Assembly (NCBI GenBank): GCA_038145405.1
Contig: JAYQPQ010000014.1
Coordinates: 1-31,330, forward strand
DNA length: 31,330 nucleotides
Source: JAYQPQ01 sp038145405
GTDB taxonomy: Bacteria > Pseudomonadota > Gammaproteobacteria > Pseudomonadales > GM7GCV1
Direction: 5' to 3'
Numbering within the stretch: position 1 is the stretch's first letter; each line of letters starts with the position of its first letter. The notes beneath the pieces are model-generated. The model saw only the letters and a program-made list of their open reading frames with translations, was not told the origin of the DNA and did not search any database. A program made the position numbers and the translations under genes. Below, one piece after another: positions 26,810 to 31,330 of this stretch.

Positions 26810-26954
26810 AGGCCGGGTATAGCACGTTTATGATGAGGAATTGTCCTGTAATCGCGCGACGAAGCCAACACAGAATCTGAGCCTGGACCAGGCCAAGCGG
26901 AGAATCTTTTTGATCCGCCCGCTTCGCGGGTTCTCGTCACATTTTCAGTGGGAC

Positions 26955-26977
26955 AAAAAAAGCCCCGCATGCGGAGC
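26955..26977 (-). terminator. Rho-independent terminator beyond the tRNA-Asp remnant
   Basis: On the minus strand GCTCCGC-AT-GCGGGGC (one G-U pair, effective loop 4) is followed by TTTTTTT. It lies 16 bases past the CCA of the 12-base tRNA-Asp 3' remnant, where one would expect the original terminator of a tRNA gene. It could now also end the transcript of the large surface-protein gene. Confidence 0.85.
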
Positions 26978-26992
26978 CAGATTCGTTTCAAA

Positions 26993-27004
26993 TGGCGGAC
27001 CGGA
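26993..27004 (-). repeat. tRNA-Asp 3'-end remnant (candidate att site)
   Basis: On the minus strand TCCGGTCCGCCA is identical to the last 12 bases of the tRNA-Asp gene at the window's right edge (31254-31265 on the plus strand): the 3' acceptor strand, discriminator G and CCA. One mismatch away on each side the match resumes for 2 bases. No other part of a tRNA is present here. The two copies are about 4.26 kb apart in direct orientation and bound an AT-rich segment. This is what integration at a tRNA 3' end, or loss of a duplicated tRNA, would leave. Confidence 0.7.
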
Positions 27005-27086
27005 TGGCAAAAGTCATGTACTTTGGCACCGCTCTCACACAACCCATGTAATTCTTTGTATTAAAAAATCAAATTACGACAACTTT

Positions 27087-30000
27087 TTAAAAAAAGCCAC
27101 TTAGCGTCATTGTGGCCCCAACACCCCGCCCTACTGAGTCTGCTTTGGCTTGGTCAACTCTAAATGCTAACTCAAGCCCATCTTGATCGCCGAAGGCCCA
27201 AGCATAACCAAGCCCAATCAGCCTACGGTGCATACTGTCTATACTCTCCCATGCATATTCTGCATAGAAACGGTTGCGTCTAGTGCCCTCGTCACCAATC
27301 AGCTTTGCGCTCAATTGATAGCCACATTCTATAGCGGAGCTGCCCGCCGCTAAGTCTTCGCAAAGCAGACCGTAGCTGAGCAATAAACTAGTCGTAGCGC
27401 CGAATTCCTGAGAAGACTCAGCTAGGGTAATCTCCGCGGTTACTGGAAGACTAAGACGCGTGACATCTATTTTGCCGAGATCAAAACTTATACCTGCACG
27501 GTTTTCTCCAAGATAGTTAGCTGCGAGGCTCCCCGATTGAAGTGTTTCTAGTGCACGCGAAAAAATCGCGTCCGTCGTGATGATGACTCTATCACCTAGC
27601 ATTAGATCGCCACTTAACATCCAGCCATAAGTCAATCTGCGGCCTAGAATTGATCCATCAAGAAAAAAACCATCATTTTCCCTAAGGCTGAAGTTGTACC
27701 AAGAACCTCCTAAGCCCAAAAATCCGCTGGTTCGAATTCCATCACTTAAACTATATCGGGCGTAAACAGTACCCTGTAAGCTCTTATCTGATATGGAGCT
27801 GTGTTTAAAGTCGATCAACGTATCACTGGAGCGGGATGCAAGAGCGCTAAAGCCAAGCGTAAAGTCGTTATTCATCTTTGTCTCGAAACTAAGTGCTGAA
27901 AAGACTCGTGAATTCCAACTTCCGCTCACATTAGAGTAGATTAGGCCCGCATCGAAGTAAATCTGGTCACGTTGATAGCATTCGGAGATCTGTTGGGAGT
28001 ACCCCAAATTGATATTTGCTCCATTCTGATTGGCTACACCAGAGCCTGAAAAATCTCTGGGGTCATGGCAATCACTGTCATATCGGTTTCTCAAAAAGCG
28101 TTCATTGAAACTGAGCATGTCACTTAGTCCGCCAATAACATACGCTCTCAGACTAGCGCGAAAATTGTCGTCAATTTCTTCTAGCTTTAGTCCGATTTCG
28201 TCGACATTTATGATGGTAACCGTCAAAGTCTGGTAGCTCACGTTCCCAGCGGCGTCTGTGGCCTTGATCCGCACTAAATAGGTGTTATTTCCATCGCCAT
28301 CTGTCGGATTCTCATAGTCAGGCGGGTCTAAAAATGATAACTCGCCTGTTTCTGGGTTGATCTCAAATTTATGTTCTTCTGACCCGCCATCAACTGACCA
28401 TGCTACCCTCTCGTCAGCCGTGAAAGTGCTTACTCTCGTTAAACCCTCATTAATACTAATGGCTGACTCAGGGGCGCCTTGATCACCACTAGGGCCTCTG
28501 ATTGACGGCGCGACGTTGTCATCGTCAGTCTCATCTAAAGAGACCTGCACCCTAATGCTACTGAGTCCATCCGTCATCGTAATAATCAGCAGATGGGTAT
28601 TTGGCATTTGCTCGTAATTATTTGCCAGGGAGTTGACTCCAGTAGCAGTCAGTCTGATCTCGCCGGTTGCGCCGTCGATTCTGTACCAGCCATCGCTATT
28701 GCTTTCCGTTATACTAAACAACAGCGTTTCATCATCTGCATCAGCTCCGGTCACCTGGCCAAGAACATCACTCGCGCTCGAACCAGCCGGATAATCGAAA
28801 CTATAGCCGGCTCCTCCATCAGCATTTTGATTGGTGTAGATGGGAGCAGAATTTGAGTCATCATCAGCAATCGTGTTGGTTGCTGTCAGATTAGATGAAT
28901 TAGTGCTCAGCGATGCTGTCCCGCTTATTAAGCCTGTCAATGTGATGATGACCGTCTCGTCACCTTCGACCAGGCTGTCATCAATCACCGGCACCCCGAT
29001 CGTAGCGCTCGTCGCATTCGCCGCAATGGTTACTGTACCTGGCAGCGCTGTATAGTCGGCGCCAGCAACTGCCGTACCCGCCACCGAATAGCTGATCACT
29101 GTATCTGTCGCAGAGGCAGTGCTTAAGCTCACCGTAACCACACCATTGGTCGATGATTCAGCCGCTTGGGTCGTGTTGGCGATACTCACGCTTGGAGATG
29201 GGTCCAGCGGAATGTGATTATTTATAACACCGTTGGAACTAGTTGCAGAGGAGTCACCGATAACAAAATTAAAATCTAGATAGTAGAGTGTGCTCTGTGA
29301 GCCTGTAGGAGCTGTCGATTGAGGCTGAATCAGAACTAGGTTTCCGCCTGTTCCAGGATCATATGCTCCTATTTGAGCTGGTATCGCTAGGCTTTCAAAT
29401 GAATATCCTGAAGGCTCAGCGATATCAATGGTGTAGACACCACTAAGTGCATTGGCGTTGAGAACAAAAGAGTACTGGCCATCAGCGGACGTAGTTTGCG
29501 TATTTGGCCCTCCTAATGTTTGATCCAACCAACTGTCATTCACCAGAGATCCGTTATATTTAAAGGTTACTACCGCGCCCGGAACTGGAAGACGAGTTAC
29601 CGCATCGTAAACGACCCCCGAAGGGTCGATAACAACCGCATCTATTGCGGTTAGTTGGCTATCGTTGGTCTGGACAGCAATTGAGCTAACGAAGTAGCTA
29701 CGAGCAATCCCGACAGATGACTTAGATTTAGCTTTGTAGTTGCCCGCGGATTCGAATTCAACCTTGTAGGTTCCGGAACTAAGACCGCTAAAAATATATG
29801 TTCCGCTTGGTCCGGTCGTGACCGTTTGTACAATTTGGTCCGAATTCGTCAGGAGCCTAACGGAGCGGCCGCTTACTCCATTTCCAGCAGAGTTCCGAAC
29901 GGTACCTGAAATCGAGCTGTTACCAGTGAATGTCACCGAAGCAGTGTCAGAGATTGACGAGGCATCTATAGAGCCACTGACGATAGCTACTTCGACTTCT

Positions 30001-30818
30001 GTAGAGGAAGTTAGTATTGCGGTGTAAGTTCCATCGCCGATATCTGAAACCGCCGAAAGTGATCCAGAGGTTGCAGAGAGCACAACGCTATTGCCACCAG
30101 TTGATAGTGAGTTTCCATTGATATCTTTAGCTTGAACAGTAATGGTCGAATTTGATATTCCATTTGCCAATATACTTGAAGGTACGGCATTAATTGTGGA
30201 AGTCAGACCGGAAGGATTTGTTGATGCCGGCTTGGCAGATGCGTAGACGTTGAGTTCAGTAAACAGGCCGACAGTTGCGGCGTTTCCCGAAATTACGCTG
30301 CCCCTGTCGCCAGAATTTGTGTCGACATAATTTCGCGAACTTCCCAAGAATTTCAAAAGATATGTCTTATGGAGTCCGTCGCCAGCAACGTAAGATGTCC
30401 CATCAATGACGCCGTCCTGAGCGGTTAGGCCAATAGCAGCAACATCGGAACCATCCGTGTCGCGCCAATTTACTGCTGCATTGAAGGTCTCCGTCGTACC
30501 ATCGCTGAATTGAAAAGTGACCGTCACAGAGTAGTCATTGCCCTGACTACCGCCAAATCGGCCATCATCTGTTTCGTCTTGGATGACAGCGCCGACTATG
30601 CCAAGAGTGCTGAATGTGCGAAGCCTTGTAGGTTGGTGAGCGTTGTTTCGATATTCGCCAACGACGCCATCTTCAAAACCTGCGCTAACGATAAAGCTCT
30701 GTGCGCTAGCAAGCGAGCTAGCCAGAAGTACAAAAATTATAGTAAACGTTGTGACGTATACATCGAGCGGTAATTTTTTTATTTTTGGAAACGCTACGGT
30801 AAGGATATTAGTGAACAT
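27087..30818 (-). CDS. Large multidomain surface protein with C-terminal autotransporter-like beta domain
   Basis: About 1,243 residues from the ATG at 30818; a TTG at 30902 would add 28 AT-rich codons, and neither start has a good ribosome-binding site. A long signal peptide ends FVLLASSLASA (residue 40). Domains follow: an unassigned beta-rich N-terminal region (41-200), an invasin-like Ig domain (about 208-298, VPSSILANGISNSTITVQAK), a carboxypeptidase-regulatory-like fold (300-363, SGTVRNSAGNGVSG), a Cna-B-like fold (400-476), a Calx-beta domain (541-650, GTAVAGADYTALPGTVTI), and two cadherin-like domains (655-766 and 776-873, the latter with DAAGNVSYQTLTVTIINVDE). A beta domain of about 360 residues ends TMTLSGFF with terminal Phe, typical of outer-membrane barrels. 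Likely role: surface display or adhesion. It is clearly AT-richer (about 44%) than its neighbours. Confidence 0.85.
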   Translation of the reverse strand: MFTNILTVAFPKIKKLPLDVYVTTFTIIFVLLASSLASAQSFIVSAGFEDGVVGEYRNNAHQPTRLRTFSTLGIVGAVIQDETDDGRFGGSQGNDYSVTVTFQFSDGTTETFNAAVNWRDTDGSDVAAIGLTAQDGVIDGTSYVAGDGLHKTYLLKFLGSSRNYVDTNSGDRGSVISGNAATVGLFTELNVYASAKPASTNPSGLTSTINAVPSSILANGISNSTITVQAKDINGNSLSTGGNSVVLSATSGSLSAVSDIGDGTYTAILTSSTEVEVAIVSGSIDASSISDTASVTFTGNSSISGTVRNSAGNGVSGRSVRLLTNSDQIVQTVTTGPSGTYIFSGLSSGTYKVEFESAGNYKAKSKSSVGIARSYFVSSIAVQTNDSQLTAIDAVVIDPSGVVYDAVTRLPVPGAVVTFKYNGSLVNDSWLDQTLGGPNTQTTSADGQYSFVLNANALSGVYTIDIAEPSGYSFESLAIPAQIGAYDPGTGGNLVLIQPQSTAPTGSQSTLYYLDFNFVIGDSSATSSNGVINNHIPLDPSPSVSIANTTQAAESSTNGVVTVSLSTASATDTVISYSVAGTAVAGADYTALPGTVTIAANATSATIGVPVIDDSLVEGDETVIITLTGLISGTASLSTNSSNLTATNTIADDDSNSAPIYTNQNADGGAGYSFDYPAGSSASDVLGQVTGADADDETLLFSITESNSDGWYRIDGATGEIRLTATGVNSLANNYEQMPNTHLLIITMTDGLSSIRVQVSLDETDDDNVAPSIRGPSGDQGAPESAISINEGLTRVSTFTADERVAWSVDGGSEEHKFEINPETGELSFLDPPDYENPTDGDGNNTYLVRIKATDAAGNVSYQTLTVTIINVDEIGLKLEEIDDNFRASLRAYVIGGLSDMLSFNERFLRNRYDSDCHDPRDFSGSGVANQNGANINLGYSQQISECYQRDQIYFDAGLIYSNVSGSWNSRVFSALSFETKMNNDFTLGFSALASRSSDTLIDFKHSSISDKSLQGTVYARYSLSDGIRTSGFLGLGGSWYNFSLRENDGFFLDGSILGRRLTYGWMLSGDLMLGDRVIITTDAIFSRALETLQSGSLAANYLGENRAGISFDLGKIDVTRLSLPVTAEITLAESSQEFGATTSLLLSYGLLCEDLAAGSSAIECGYQLSAKLIGDEGTRRNRFYAEYAWESIDSMHRRLIGLGYAWAFGDQDGLELAFRVDQAKADSVGRGVGATMTLSGFF

Positions 30819-31180
30819 AGATAGGCGTTTAAAAAATATCAAAGATAAAAATTTATTTAAATTTTGCGACTTTGGAAAATGAAAATTTGTTTTTTTTTGC
30901 AAATTAGAGGCGAAAATATTCGATTGCGTATTACTCTTCCATTGATCACTCCAACCCTATTTTGAAAAAGGGAGTTAGGCGGCTAAAGCTAAGGTGACTG
31001 GGTGCTTGCAATACAACGGGGGGAGATCGACCTGGCCTGTTCCGGTCTTGGGTCGAGGTGCGATTGGCGAGCTTGTACTCGTTTTTGGAGCATCTCTCTT
31101 TTTAGAATTCACTCTGAATCCAACTAGACAGTAGCAGCGACCTACCCCAAATATTGGCTGAGCACTGCCAATGGCAAGCT

Positions 31181-31231
31181 GTAGGTTTTTTGATATGCCT
31201 TTTGGTATGTAGAAACAAAAAAAGCACCTAC
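31181..31231. repeat. Long nested inverted repeat next to tRNA-Asp
   Basis: Outer arms GTAGGTTTTTTG (31181-31192) and CAAAAAAAGCACCTAC (31216-31231) are complementary apart from a small bulge. Inside them ATGCC (31195-31199) and GGTAT (31204-31208) form a second stem around TTTT. The structure could act as a transcript end after the tRNA, or be a recombinase-related site. Confidence 0.55.
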
Positions 31232-31237
31232 GCGCTT
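31219..31237 (-). terminator. Probable terminator of tRNA-Asp
   Basis: On the minus strand AGCGC-GTAG-GTGCT (5-base stem with one G-U) is followed by TTTTTT, about 17 bases after the tRNA CCA. The stem is short, and the larger hairpin at 31181-31231 may compete or contribute. Confidence 0.5.
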
Positions 31238-31253
31238 GATTTGTATTAGTAAT

Positions 31254-31330
31254 TGGCGGACCGGACGGGACTCGAACCCGCGACCTCCGCCGTGACAGGG
31301 CGGCATTCTAACCAGCTGAACTACCGGTCC
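31254..31330 (-). tRNA. tRNA-Asp (GTC)
   Basis: A complete 77-base cloverleaf including encoded CCA. The acceptor stem GGACCGG pairs with CCGGTCC, the D arm is GTTCAGCTGGTTAGAAT, the anticodon stem-loop CCGCCCTGTCACGGCGG reads GTC at the centre, and the T arm GCGGG-TTCGAGT-CCCGT is standard. It closely follows E. coli tRNA-Asp. The 5' end coincides with the window edge, so the promoter is not visible. Its last 12 bases are repeated at 26993-27004. Confidence 0.96.

Larger units (their letters stand above)
30819..31253. other. Gene-free tRNA-Asp downstream region with long hairpin
   Basis: There is no start-codon-bearing gene of substance here. It contains the leader of the large surface-protein gene (AT-rich, 30819-30930) and a stretch at about 30975-31253 that stays open in one minus-strand frame from the tRNA to a TAA at 30975-30977, without an ATG. 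A second frame there contains YQKAYQKTYSLPLAVLSQYL, a peptide I recall seeing as short hypothetical proteins beside tRNA genes. That suggests a conserved non-coding DNA sequence rather than a protein. A nested inverted repeat spans 31181-31231. Confidence 0.5.

Noticed and set aside
26841..27104. 87-codon plus-strand frame across the tRNA-Asp remnant
   Set aside because: It reads through a terminator and the antisense of a tRNA end (NGGPDG), a frequent spurious call beside tRNA-Asp genes.
26993..31330. Integrase, transposase or CRISPR array in the islet
   Set aside because: No recombinase-like protein, terminal inverted repeats of an IS, or spaced direct repeats were found; only the short tRNA-end repeat supports mobility.

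Overview
This window comes from a moderately GC-rich gammaproteobacterium (most genes look about 58-65% G+C by eye). The order cspD | clpS-clpA | infA-bpt-aat-trxB | ftsK-lolA-rarA-(crcB)-serS-cysG matches, from memory, the arrangement in Pseudomonas aeruginosa. The MvaT-like nucleoid protein also points to Pseudomonadales or the related Cellvibrionales rather than the Enterobacterales. I cannot name the species.

Left part (1-13,432), housekeeping core: cspD is divergent from clpS-clpA. The clpA stop codon overlaps the stop of a minus-strand operon, trxB-aat-bpt-infA. The ClpS adaptor, the ClpA unfoldase and the two aminoacyl-tRNA-protein transferases Aat and Bpt together form the bacterial N-degron pathway. 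A tightly packed plus-strand run follows (ftsK, lolA, rarA, crcB, serS, cysG, a TPR protein, gorA, a queuosine-precursor transporter), mostly with 1-16 base overlaps or short gaps. ftsK is interrupted only by a 10-N assembly gap. Removing the Ns plus a duplicated 4-base contig end restores one frame.

Middle (16,157-26,809): a two-gene minus-strand unit encodes an atypical 6-pyruvoyl-tetrahydropterin-synthase-fold protein and a short-chain dehydrogenase. An AT-rich stretch follows with an MvaT/H-NS-like silencer, an orphan LuxR-type HTH protein and a possible antisense zinc-ribbon microprotein. Next come pepN-msrP-msrQ (aminopeptidase N and periplasmic methionine sulfoxide repair), a tandem-Usp stress protein, and the minus-strand run mipA-like, nadK, rhomboid protease, YeaC-like protein.

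Right end (about 26,990-31,330): an AT-rich islet of about 4.3 kb carries one large secreted multidomain protein with Ig-like, Calx-beta and cadherin-like modules and a C-terminal autotransporter-like beta domain. The islet lies between an intact tRNA-Asp gene at the window edge and a separate 12-base copy of that tRNA's 3' end followed by a good terminator. This is the classic footprint of integration at, or rearrangement around, a tRNA gene. I see no integrase, transposase or CRISPR array. The islet and the atypical pterin-synthase/SDR pair are the most interesting parts of the window.
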